Virus record (IMG/VR): IMGVR_UViG_3300047457_001128
Span: 1 to 29,785 of that record
Direction: 5' to 3' (one strand)
DNA: 29,785 nt
Source of the DNA: a virus
Every line of letters starts with the position of its first letter. Position 1 is the stretch's first letter. Positions 17,117 through 22,832 of the stretch are shown in pieces. The position numbers and the translations under genes were made by a program. Below the pieces are notes generated by a model. It saw only the letters and a program-made list of their open reading frames with translations. It did not search any database and was not told the DNA's origin.

Positions 17117-17133
17117 AACCACTTTTCTCCTTA

Positions 17134-17148
17134 TTGGTATCATACCAA
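17134..17148. promoter_or_regulatory. Perfect 15-bp palindrome, possible operator
   Basis: TTGGTAT-C-ATACCAA is a perfect 7-bp inverted repeat around one base. On the minus strand it contains TATGAT, a good -10 hexamer, just upstream of the AGGAG site of the 126-residue gene. The best -35 candidate (TCTAAA) is poor. A repressor site over a weak promoter is possible. Confidence 0.4.
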
Positions 17149-17161
17149 AACAGGGGGTCTT

Positions 17162-17242
17162 TTAGATCTTAATGCTTGCCAACACAGAGAACAAAAGGAA
17201 AAAGAGCCAAATCCTGACAACACTGATAACAACAGCCTTCAC
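17162..17242 (-). CDS. Possible 26-residue membrane microprotein
   Basis: A GTG start overlaps the VWA gene stop (GTGA), with GAGGG four bases upstream as ribosome site. The peptide is (M)KAVVISVVRIWLFFLLFSV followed by LASIKI: one hydrophobic segment with one internal Arg and a basic start, able to span a membrane. The overlap geometry is that of translational coupling to the ViaA-like gene. It is very short, so it could be chance. Conservation of the overlap in relatives would decide. Confidence 0.4.
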   Translation of the reverse strand: MKAVVISVVRIWLFFLLFSVLASIKI

Positions 17243-18582
17243 GCGACCCTCGCAGTCTTGCCCACCAAGTCTTTCACCGTACCCATGTTGCCCTCTGCAT
17301 CCACTTGAGCAATGTGGTCAGAGAACAGCTCCAAGGTCTTGACGCTATAGCACTGGATGGCGATAGAATAGATTCTAGCGCCCGTTTGCTTTTTGTAAAG
17401 AAGAATCTGCTCCAGCTGCTCGTCGGAAAGGCGGGCTTCGCCATCGGTGATGAAGATGATATCAGCAGGCTTCAGCACTTCTTTGGTGCCCTTTTCAGTC
17501 ATCATCTGGAAAGCTTCGGTGAGAGGGGCATAGAAGTTGGTGCCGCCGCCATTGGAGGAGGTGGAGGCGATGGCCACTTTATCCTGAATGGTGGCTGGGC
17601 TTTCTTTCTTGAAAAGCTTCTTGTCGGTGACATAGGACTCAAAGGCCACGAATCCAAAGTCACGCTTTTGCTTCTCAGCCAAGCCCATCAGAGACAGGAT
17701 GACGGCTTTTGCCCACACTTCAGGCGAGCCCGCCATGGAGCCAGACACATCGAGGCAGGCCACAATGGGGCCCTTACCCAGTTCTTCCACACCCTTCAGG
17801 TCGTATTGGAGCAATGCCCGATTGGAGTAGTCCAGAGCAAACTGAGTGGGGTTCATCTTCATTTTGAAGAGTTCGGTGGGAAGCAGGCGGCGGATATCAT
17901 TGCCAGTGATAATGTCCACAATCTCGTCTTGGCCATGGGTATAGGAGGTGGAGACTTCGGTATTGACAATGTTCTTCATCTTGCCAGCAAGGTCTGAAAT
18001 GCGCTTAAGCTGATTTGCTGCAGTGAGTTGTTCAGCCAACTTAAACTTCTCTTCAAAGGGGAGGTTCTGAAGCTCACCCTTATTGATGCCCCAAGTAGAA
18101 ACAGCTTGACCCCAGTCATCAGCTGCCTGCTGGGCAGCCTCAACACCCTTGCGGATAGCCTGACGGACATGAGACATTTCTTCTTCAGTGAGGAGGTCTT
18201 CAAGGCCATCGCCAGAAACGGGGGTGCCATCGGACTTTTTGCCAGTCTTTTTGGCCTGCTCTGCCTTCTTTTCTGCCTCTTTTTGCTGCTCAATGAAGTT
18301 GGGAGCAAACTTGGTGGTGCCAAAGGCTGAGGCAACGTCATCCATGCGGGTGGAGGTGTGGAGGGCCTTGTAGTCTTTAGAGGAAATGAGCTGGCTCATC
18401 ATGGAGCTATTGGTGGTGTTTTCAACCAGCTCCGGGCTCATCTTAAAGAAGGAGTTGAAGACATCCTGAGTGAGGGTCTCGTTCTTTTCACAGAGGGAGG
18501 AGATTTTGCTTGATTCCTTAACGGACTCAAACTGAATCTTGTCAAACCCGGTAAAAGCAATTGCATTGTTCTTCTTACTCAT
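17239..18582 (-). CDS. ViaA-like VWA-domain protein, partner of the MoxR ATPase
   Basis: 447 residues from the ATG at 18582 (MSKKNNAIAF). A longer frame back to 18660 runs through the promoter and is rejected. The C-terminal VWA domain has a complete MIDAS: D278-x-S280-x-S282 in DVSGSMAGS, T348 in GGGTNF and D380 in ITDGEA. Upstream, 'LPFEEKFKLAEQL', 'LKRISDLAGKMKNI' and 'GNDIRRLLPTELFKMKMNP' resemble the region before the VWA domain in ViaA/CoxE-type proteins. Residues 97-120 are a Lys/Glu/Ala-rich linker. Proteins of this kind act with RavA-type MoxR ATPases as chaperones for metal centres or complexes. A RavA-like gene lies 2 kb upstream under a related promoter. The ATG comes 6 nt after the -10, so the transcript may be leaderless. 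Confidence 0.85.
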   Translation of the reverse strand: MSKKNNAIAFTGFDKIQFESVKESSKISSLCEKNETLTQDVFNSFFKMSPELVENTTNSSMMSQLISSKDYKALHTSTRMDDVASAFGTTKFAPNFIEQQKEAEKKAEQAKKTGKKSDGTPVSGDGLEDLLTEEEMSHVRQAIRKGVEAAQQAADDWGQAVSTWGINKGELQNLPFEEKFKLAEQLTAANQLKRISDLAGKMKNIVNTEVSTSYTHGQDEIVDIITGNDIRRLLPTELFKMKMNPTQFALDYSNRALLQYDLKGVEELGKGPIVACLDVSGSMAGSPEVWAKAVILSLMGLAEKQKRDFGFVAFESYVTDKKLFKKESPATIQDKVAIASTSSNGGGTNFYAPLTEAFQMMTEKGTKEVLKPADIIFITDGEARLSDEQLEQILLYKKQTGARIYSIAIQCYSVKTLELFSDHIAQVDAEGNMGTVKDLVGKTARVA

Positions 18583-18588
18583 AAATCC

Positions 18589-18617
18589 AGCATAGCAGGG
18601 TTCATGACTAAATGCAA
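18589..18617 (-). promoter_or_regulatory. Repeated promoter module, copy 1 (VWA gene)
   Basis: -35 TTGCAT (18612-18617), 17-base spacer, -10 TATGCT (18589-18594). The spacer starts TTAGTCAT and ends ACCCTGC, as in copies 4 and 5. The VWA ATG is exactly 6 bases after the -10. The preceding small gene ends 4 bases upstream of the -35. Confidence 0.8.
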
Positions 18618-18620
18618 CAA

Positions 18621-18908
18621 CTATTTTACTCTTTTTAATGGATTCACCATAACGTAACAAACCTCCTCCACACGGAGGGGTTCATCCTCGAACAGGCTTC
18701 TGAATTCGGTATGTCTCACTGTGAGCTTAAATTCCATCTTTTTAGTTGTGGGAGATGCGTCGGGTAAGGAGTCCCCAATGGACTCTATTTCTATCGGCTC
18801 ATGCACTGCTATTGAATAATAGTAGGGGGGATTTTCCCCCAGCTCCAAGGACAGGATGGCCTTAGAGTATGGGGTGTTGATGTTCCTATAGAATCGGTAT
18901 TGTTTCAT
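18621..18908 (-). CDS. Hypothetical protein starting at a terminator U-tract
   Basis: 95 residues from the ATG at 18908 (MKQYRFYRNINTPYSK). A GTG at 18938 would add ten residues, but it lies inside a terminator stem. The protein looks globular and beta-rich (AILSLELGENPPYYYSIAVH, FKLTVRHTEFRSLFEDEP, LRVEEVCYVMVNPL). The family is not recognised. There is no Shine-Dalgarno, since the bases before the ATG are the terminator's T-tract. Expression would need read-through from the 298-residue gene. It ends just before promoter copy 1. Confidence 0.6.
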   Translation of the reverse strand: MKQYRFYRNINTPYSKAILSLELGENPPYYYSIAVHEPIEIESIGDSLPDASPTTKKMEFKLTVRHTEFRSLFEDEPLRVEEVCYVMVNPLKRVK

Positions 18909-18940
18909 ATAAAAGGTGGGGGCTCTTTTGACCCCCACCC
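18909..18940 (-). terminator. Intrinsic terminator after the 298-residue gene
   Basis: An 8-bp stem GGTGGGGG (18932-18939 on the minus strand) pairs with CCCCCACC (18915-18922), loop of nine bases, followed by TTTTAT. It lies 16 bases after the stop of the upstream gene. The next ATG follows the U-tract directly. Confidence 0.85.
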
Positions 18941-18955
18941 ATTTATTGTACGGAT

Positions 18956-19852
18956 TTAAGCGGTGGTTTCCTCCCCAACCACACCAGTCAAAGTTTTGGC
19001 AAGTGAACCCAGACGGTCCTTGAGCTTGTCGGCAGTGCCTTGAAGCAGGAAGGCGTAGTTGTCCACCTTAGCCTCAAGCTGAGCAAAGCGTTCAACACGA
19101 ACCTTGATGGAGCGGTCAGACTCAACACCAGTCAAGTCTGAAAAGTCGGTTTCCATGGTCTTGATTTCAGCCTCAACCTCAGCCTTGAAGGCGTCCCACA
19201 TGAACCTGCGCTCATTGGCGGTATCAGGAACGCCCAAAGTGAGGAGGCTTGCCTCAGGATAAAGGGCAAACAATGCCTTGATTTTGCTCAGTTGCTCATC
19301 ATTGGTGCGTGGGACAAAGTACATGCCACCACGGTCGCGCACAGTGAGGTAGTCACAGTAGTGCTTGAGCAAGTACAGAACGAGGTCTCTCATCTGGTCA
19401 CTGTCGTAGTGGTGCAGCCAGTAGTTGTAGCGGTTTTTGATTTCTTCTTCTGCAGGAGAAAGTTGGGTGAGTTCTTGGCCATTGAGGTCGCGGAACTTCA
19501 CCTCACCAGTGCCCTTAACCAACACTGCCTTGGTGGAGGTTTGGACAGTGACATTGTAATTGTCGGGGTCAACTTGAGTGTAAATGATGATTCTGACGCA
19601 GACAGCCTGATTGTCTGGGCCCTTTTCCACTCTGGCCCCAATTTCCTTGGCCACATGGTCAACAGACTTCAGGAATGCGGTCTTATTGCGGACATTTCCA
19701 ACCAGATTGCCATCTAGGCCAGCCCGGTTGACATTGTCTCTGATGCTGGTGACGGAGTCACGGAACCCAGTGATAGACCAGCAAAGGACTGAACCTATGC
19801 TGTTGCTGTATTCTGAGGACTTATTAATCAATTCTCTGATTTGGTTACTCAT
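18956..19852 (-). CDS. Unknown 298-residue protein between the MoxR and VWA genes
   Basis: 298 residues, no recognised catalytic motif. Residues 1-130 are mixed alpha/beta (RELINKSSEYSNSIGSVLCW, then CVRIIIYTQVDPDNYNVTV). The middle has 'WLHHYDSDQMRDLVLYLLKH' and 'TVRDRGGMYFVPRTNDEQL', where GGMYFVP looks like a conserved core. The C-terminal 90 residues are helical and charged, probably coiled coil (DAFKAEVEAEIKTMETDF, RVERFAQLEAKVDNYAFLL). Phages with MoxR/VWA pairs often encode other unknown proteins nearby. Promoter copy 2 and AAGGGAG before the ATG drive it, and an intrinsic terminator follows, so it is its own unit, co-regulated with the ATPase and VWA genes. A substrate, adaptor or structural role is possible. 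I cannot name the family. Confidence 0.75.
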   Translation of the reverse strand: MSNQIRELINKSSEYSNSIGSVLCWSITGFRDSVTSIRDNVNRAGLDGNLVGNVRNKTAFLKSVDHVAKEIGARVEKGPDNQAVCVRIIIYTQVDPDNYNVTVQTSTKAVLVKGTGEVKFRDLNGQELTQLSPAEEEIKNRYNYWLHHYDSDQMRDLVLYLLKHYCDYLTVRDRGGMYFVPRTNDEQLSKIKALFALYPEASLLTLGVPDTANERRFMWDAFKAEVEAEIKTMETDFSDLTGVESDRSIKVRVERFAQLEAKVDNYAFLLQGTADKLKDRLGSLAKTLTGVVGEETTA

Positions 19853-19876
19853 GTTTTCTCTCTCCCTTATAAAACC

Positions 19877-19905
19877 AGCATAGCCTGAATGACTGAAATA
19901 GTCAA
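19877..19905 (-). promoter_or_regulatory. Repeated promoter module, copy 2 (298-residue gene)
   Basis: -35 TTGACT (19900-19905), 17-base spacer, -10 TATGCT (19877-19882). The spacer differs from copy 3 by one base (ATTTC-A/G-GTCATTCAGGC). Here the triplet 6 bases after the -10 is ATA, not ATG, and a strong AAGGGAG site serves the gene. Confidence 0.85.
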
Positions 19906-19912
19906 CAACTAT

Positions 19913-20128
19913 TTATTTAAATGTCTTTTCTGTAATCCTATTTATGTCCCTAAGCTGCACCTGAAGGTCCCATCGGTCACTAGCAATCCACTTCCTAACA
20001 GTGTTCTTTGCTTCACCAAGCTTATCAAACGGTCCTTTAGCTGAGGTGTAGTCCAGCGGCGGAAACTCCCCATCCTCAAGCTTAATAATGCTATACTCCA
20101 AATTAACGCCAACGGCCCAATATTTCAT
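19913..20128 (-). CDS. Hypothetical 71-residue protein
   Basis: MKYWAVGVNLEYSIIKLEDG, then a segment FDKLGEAKNTVRKWIASDRW, ending INRITEKTFK. A small alpha/beta fold is likely. The layout (short strands, then 'G-x-A...W') resembles small host-takeover proteins of large phages, without a recognisable family. AAAGAGGGGG precedes the ATG. It is the last gene of a three-gene unit from promoter copy 3 and stops just upstream of promoter copy 2. Confidence 0.6.
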   Translation of the reverse strand: MKYWAVGVNLEYSIIKLEDGEFPPLDYTSAKGPFDKLGEAKNTVRKWIASDRWDLQVQLRDINRITEKTFK

Positions 20129-20143
20129 ATCACGCCCCCTCTT

Positions 20144-20389
20144 TCATGATTTGCCCTCAAGCTTATAGTCAATTGCACTCACAGCATCTCGAAGCCGACT
20201 AAACCCTTTGTCACAGTTTAGATACCAGTCAAAGCAGCTTGGTTTGCCGTTTTCAAAATGATTGTAAATCTCAAAGTAGTTTTGCACGAACCAGCATCTA
20301 ACAATGATGTACCCACGATATTCGTAGACAGGGTGATTCTTTTGAAATTGGGTGTAAGTTCCGATGCGCTTGGGTTTTGCATCTTTCAT
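20144..20389 (-). CDS. Hypothetical 81-residue protein
   Basis: MKDAKPKRIGTYTQFQKNHP, then VYEYRGYIIVRCWFVQNYFE and a segment GKPSCFDWYLNCDKGFSRL, ending YKLEGKS. The 'YRGYIIVRCWF...F-x-I' pattern and the late 'DAVSAID' helix suggest a compact alpha/beta protein. The ATG overlaps the stop of the upstream 37-residue frame (ATGA). Its own last codons lie in a 22-bp repeat shared with that frame. Function unknown. Confidence 0.65.
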   Translation of the reverse strand: MKDAKPKRIGTYTQFQKNHPVYEYRGYIIVRCWFVQNYFEIYNHFENGKPSCFDWYLNCDKGFSRLRDAVSAIDYKLEGKS

Positions 20390-20404
20390 GATTCGCCCTC
20401 AAGC
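20383..20404. repeat. 22-bp direct repeat, second copy at 20141-20162
   Basis: The two 22-bp copies differ at one base (CTTTCATGATT-C/T-GCCCTCAAGC on the plus strand). Each encodes the ending LEG(E/K)S plus stop of a small gene: here the 37-residue frame, at 20141-20162 the 81-residue frame. This suggests duplication of a gene-end/gene-start junction. Confidence 0.7.
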
Positions 20405-20499
20405 AGGCAACAGAAATGTCCTTGGTGGTGTAGTTTCCCACACTGTTCTGCTTGGTTCTGAGGTACTTTCCATCTTTTTTTCAGTCTAGCAACAAACAT
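20386..20499 (-). CDS. 37-residue Cys/His-rich mini-protein
   Basis: The frame starts with an ATG 6 bases after the -10 of promoter copy 3. It reads MFVARLKKRWKVPQNQAEQ, then CGKLHHQGHFCC and LLEGES. The cluster C20, H24, H25, H28, C30, C31 could bind a metal. The stop overlaps the next ATG (ATGA). There is no Shine-Dalgarno, so it would rely on leaderless initiation. Coupling and metal-type spacing support it, but the short length leaves doubt. Confidence 0.5.
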   Translation of the reverse strand: MFVARLKKRWKVPQNQAEQCGKLHHQGHFCCLLEGES

Positions 20500-20505
20500 A
20501 AAACC

Positions 20506-20534
20506 AGCATAGCCTGAATGACCGAAATAGTCAA
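20506..20534 (-). promoter_or_regulatory. Repeated promoter module, copy 3 (small-gene unit)
   Basis: -35 TTGACT (20529-20534), 17-base spacer, -10 TATGCT (20506-20511), preceded by AAAATAGTTG. Nearly identical to copy 2 from upstream of the -35 through the TTTTAT after the -10. An ATG follows the -10 by 6 bases. Confidence 0.85.
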
Positions 20535-20545
20535 CAACTATTTTA

Positions 20546-20573
20546 TAAAAAAGGGGCCATTCCGTGGCCCCTT
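20546..20573 (-). terminator. Intrinsic terminator after the MoxR gene
   Basis: Stem GGGGCCA/TGGCCCC (20553-20571) with loop CGGAA, followed by T6. It is 8 bases after the MoxR stop and directly before promoter copy 3, so the MoxR unit is closed off from the small-gene unit. Confidence 0.93.
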
Positions 20574-20581
20574 AAACTAGA

Positions 20582-21706
20582 TCACTTTTTACCAGCAGGA
20601 GTTCCGTCCAAGACCTTCATTCTGAGGTCTTTAACCAGAGAGATGGCTTGGGCGAGCTTCTCGTTTTCACTTGACTTACCCAGACCCTCAAGGCCCTTGA
20701 CAATCTTACCCAAGGCAATGCCCGCTTCCATTGCATCGGCCTTAGCGTTGTTCCAGTTCTCGTACTGCTCGCGGGCAGCGTCGGTGAATTCCACAATCTT
20801 CTCACCCACGGGATTGGTGAAGCGGGCAATAAGTTTCTTGATGAGCTTGTGGTGGGACGGGTCATCTTCCCACAGGACGTGCTCCAAAATTTCGATATCG
20901 TCTAAAGACACAGCGGTGCGGCCACGGTAGTGGGCATGGGCCTTCATCACTTTATATGCTTTATTGAGTTTGCGGTCACTAATGTAGAGGCCTTCATTTT
21001 GGATGGCCCTTCTGAGATTAAGCAGAGCGTCAATCACAGCATCATCATCGGCCACTTCGTCAACCTGTTTTTGTGCTTCAGCCAACTCTTCCATGGAGAT
21101 GCTGGGGACATCTACTTTTCCAGACTTTTTCAGCATGCTCTTGACAGAGTCATCTTCCTGCATTTGCTTCACCTCAAGGCGCAGGGTAAAGCGGTTATTG
21201 AATGCAGCCAGCTCCTTAGCTTCCGGCAGCTCATTGGATGCACCAACAATCATCTGGAGAGGGAGCTTCTTGGCTACGCCATTTTCAGTGAAAGTGCGTT
21301 CATTGGCAATAGAAAGGAGAGCATTGAGGGTGGCTGAATTACATTTGAAAATTTCATCAATGAAGGCAACATGAGCTTCTTGGATAGAGTTCTTGGTGTT
21401 GCGTTTGAACTGGCCCTTGATGAGGTCTTCAACAGAAGGAGCGCCAACAATCTCATCCACAACGGTGGTTTTGGAGACCAACACCTGAAAGGAGTTTCCA
21501 CCAACGGCTGCGGTGAAAGCTTCGGTGATGGCTGATTTGGCAGTGCCGGGCAAGCCCAAGAGAAGGATGTTTTCTTGAGAGAGAGCGGTCACCATCAGGG
21601 CATCCACAACGGAGTCACGCTCTTTGAAGTTGGTTTTGAGAGCATTTGCTATTGCTTGTAGCTTGTTGCCATTTGCAGACTTAATTTCCAATACTTTCTT
21701 TGCCAT
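20582..21706 (-). CDS. RavA-like MoxR-family AAA+ ATPase
   Basis: 374 residues from the ATG at 21706 (MAKKVLEIKSANG), chosen because AAGGAG lies 6 nt upstream. An in-frame ATG at 21733 begins 6 nt after the -10. Walker A is GLPGTAKS (51-58), Walker B AFIDE (114-118), sensor-1 Asn158 in GASNELPEA, and arginine-finger R172 in FNNRF. The 'GLPGTAKS ... DEIFKCNSATLNALL ... NERTF ... ASNELPEA' pattern matches the RavA branch of MoxR. The C-terminal 120 residues are helical with an extended lid. MoxR ATPases work with VWA proteins as chaperones, and the ViaA-like gene downstream fits as partner. Promoter copy 4 and a strong terminator make it a single-gene unit. The role in phage infection is not established from sequence. 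Confidence 0.92.
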   Translation of the reverse strand: MAKKVLEIKSANGNKLQAIANALKTNFKERDSVVDALMVTALSQENILLLGLPGTAKSAITEAFTAAVGGNSFQVLVSKTTVVDEIVGAPSVEDLIKGQFKRNTKNSIQEAHVAFIDEIFKCNSATLNALLSIANERTFTENGVAKKLPLQMIVGASNELPEAKELAAFNNRFTLRLEVKQMQEDDSVKSMLKKSGKVDVPSISMEELAEAQKQVDEVADDDAVIDALLNLRRAIQNEGLYISDRKLNKAYKVMKAHAHYRGRTAVSLDDIEILEHVLWEDDPSHHKLIKKLIARFTNPVGEKIVEFTDAAREQYENWNNAKADAMEAGIALGKIVKGLEGLGKSSENEKLAQAISLVKDLRMKVLDGTPAGKK

Positions 21707-21739
21707 CCTCATCTCCTTTTGCCCATCAGGCATATACTC

Positions 21740-21768
21740 AATCTAACAGGGTGTATGACTAAATGCAA
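21740..21768 (-). promoter_or_regulatory. Repeated promoter module, copy 4 (MoxR gene)
   Basis: -35 TTGCAT (21763-21768), 17-base spacer starting TTAGTCAT and ending ACCCTGT, -10 TAGATT (21740-21745). The leader GAGTATATG with a downstream AAAAGGAG is shared in outline with copies 5 and 6. Confidence 0.85.
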
Positions 21769-21777
21769 CAAAAAAGT

Positions 21778-22161
21778 TTATGATGAATGATTTTTTTTGG
21801 TCCTTTTATAGATAGCCTCTATCTTGGCAAGGGTTGCGGCTTTAGCCTCCTCTATGGAGCCATAGCCCTCCATAACGCCATCGGTAGATGATGCCCCAAA
21901 CACTTTTCCACCACGGGTCTGATGGATGGAGAAGTTGGGGGCTTTCCCAACCATCACATGACGGACACCACGCCTGTAGTAGACCTCGTCTTCTGGACTG
22001 ACCACCTCTGACTTCTTGTAAGCGGGTTCGTTGGGCATGACATAAATCTTCACCCCAACATCACGTCCTTTGCTATCTTTAACACCAAAGCTGATGCTGG
22101 CCACCACAGAGTGTTTCCAATCACCATTGTTTTCCCAGACAAGGTTAGAAAGATTTAGCAT
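21778..22161 (-). CDS. Hypothetical 127-residue protein
   Basis: MLNLSNLVWENNGDWKHSVV, then a strand-rich core (VGVKIYVMPNEPAY, EVYYRRGVRHVMVG, NFSIHQTRGGKVF) and a helix (IEEAKAATLAKIEAIYKRT). It looks like a small soluble alpha/beta protein. The GGGAGG ribosome site is 6 nt before the ATG. A 10-codon frame starting 6 nt after the -10 ends across this ATG, so upstream translation could couple to it. It sits between promoter copies 5 and 4. Family not recognised. Confidence 0.65.
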   Translation of the reverse strand: MLNLSNLVWENNGDWKHSVVASISFGVKDSKGRDVGVKIYVMPNEPAYKKSEVVSPEDEVYYRRGVRHVMVGKAPNFSIHQTRGGKVFGASSTDGVMEGYGSIEEAKAATLAKIEAIYKRTKKNHSS

Positions 22162-22193
22162 CTGAGCCTCCCTGCCCCATTGGGCATATACCC

Positions 22194-22222
22194 AATCTAA
22201 CAGGGTCTATGACTAAATGCAA
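22194..22222 (-). promoter_or_regulatory. Repeated promoter module, copy 5
   Basis: -35 TTGCAT (22217-22222), 17-base spacer, -10 TAGATT (22194-22199). The spacer differs from copy 4 by one base, and both are preceded by a T6 tract and GTTGCAT. The leader GGGTATATG and GGGAGG follow. Confidence 0.85.
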
Positions 22223-22234
22223 CAAAAAAGTGCT

Positions 22235-22429
22235 TTATTGGTTATTTTTATTAAAAGCCATTTCAGTTTCCCACTCAATATACTCAAGCTCCTCAAACAG
22301 TGGTTTACTGATCTTTAATGGCCTTTCCCTGCCTTGGGAGTAGAAAAAGTACCCATTGTCACACTTGCCAACATAGGCTTGCTTTTGCTTGATGAGTTCA
22401 ATTTTTTGTTGCTTAGAAATTCTCTTCAT
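22235..22429 (-). CDS. Hypothetical 64-residue basic protein
   Basis: Starts MKRISKQQKIELIKQKQAYV, then GKCDNGYFFYSQGRERPL and FEELEYIEWETEMAFNKNNQ. The basic N-terminal helix could bind nucleic acid; the rest is acidic and aromatic. The ATG at 22429 is preceded by AAGGAAG about 8 nt upstream. An in-frame ATG at 22459 is 6 nt after the -10 of promoter copy 6 and would add ten residues. Its leader resembles that of the MoxR gene. Family not recognised. Confidence 0.55.
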   Translation of the reverse strand: MKRISKQQKIELIKQKQAYVGKCDNGYFFYSQGRERPLKISKPLFEELEYIEWETEMAFNKNNQ

Positions 22430-22465
22430 TTTGTTAGCTTCCTTTTGTTCATTGGACATATACTC

Positions 22466-22494
22466 AATCTAACAGGGTGCGTTAGAAATGGCAA
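22466..22494 (-). promoter_or_regulatory. Repeated promoter module, copy 6
   Basis: -35 TTGCCA (22489-22494), 17-base spacer ending CACCCTGT, -10 TAGATT (22466-22471). It keeps the spacer end and -10 of copies 4 and 5 but diverges in the first half of the spacer. It starts 12 bases after the stop of the 55-residue gene. Confidence 0.8.
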
Positions 22495-22506
22495 CAAGAA
22501 AATGCG

Positions 22507-22674
22507 TTATTCCCCATCTTTTTTTACAAGCTCCAGATAGGGATTCCTCACCTCTTCCGGCATATCAACCCCGATGTAGAGGCGTCCATTCTCTCCGAAG
22601 GAGATGTAGACCTTTCCCGGATACTCTTTGCAGAGGATGTAAAACATGCTTTGCTCAAACTCGATTTTGTCCAT
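22507..22674 (-). CDS. Hypothetical 55-residue protein
   Basis: MDKIEFEQSMFYILCKEYPG, then KVYISFGENGRLYIGVDMPE and EVRNPYLELVKKDGE. The 'KVYISFGENGRLYIGV' hairpin suggests a small all-beta or alpha/beta protein. AGGAG is 6 nt before the ATG and overlaps the stop of the upstream membrane mini-gene (TAGGAG), so the two are probably coupled. Not recognised. Confidence 0.65.
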   Translation of the reverse strand: MDKIEFEQSMFYILCKEYPGKVYISFGENGRLYIGVDMPEEVRNPYLELVKKDGE

Positions 22675-22682
22675 AAGTTCTC

Positions 22683-22811
22683 CTACTTAAAGAACCACCA
22701 AAGTACAAAGATTATGCCAAGCAACGGGTGTATGCTCCACAAAAACAATGCTAAGGCTATGATCGAACCATACACTGCCAACAGTACCGCCAACAGAAAT
22801 AGAGACTCCAT
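22683..22811 (-). CDS. 42-residue membrane mini-protein
   Basis: MESLFLLAVLLAVYGSII, then ALALFLWSIHPLLGIIFVLWWFFK: almost fully hydrophobic, two membrane segments separated by SIHP. GAGG lies 10 nt upstream of this ATG. An in-frame ATG at 22820 (three more residues) is too close to that site. A promoter (22833-22861) is directly upstream. The size is like holins or membrane-acting phage peptides, but no function can be assigned. Confidence 0.6.
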   Translation of the reverse strand: MESLFLLAVLLAVYGSIIALALFLWSIHPLLGIIFVLWWFFK

Positions 22812-22832
22812 ACGCTCCATACCTCAGTTATT

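Noticed and set aside
17305-17997. Plus-strand open frame of 230 codons
   Set aside because: Antisense shadow of the VWA gene, whose MIDAS motifs prove the minus frame; composition is typical of a complementary frame.
18583-18660. N-terminal extension of the VWA protein by 26 residues
   Set aside because: The extension overlaps promoter copy 1 and the stop of the previous gene; the conserved-looking protein starts at 18582.
20141-20404. CRISPR-like repeat pair
   Set aside because: Only two copies 242 bases apart with genes between them; no array or cas gene.
21707-21733. MoxR start at the first in-frame ATG
   Set aside because: The AAGGAG site serves the ATG at 21706; the earlier ATG is kept only as a possible leaderless start.
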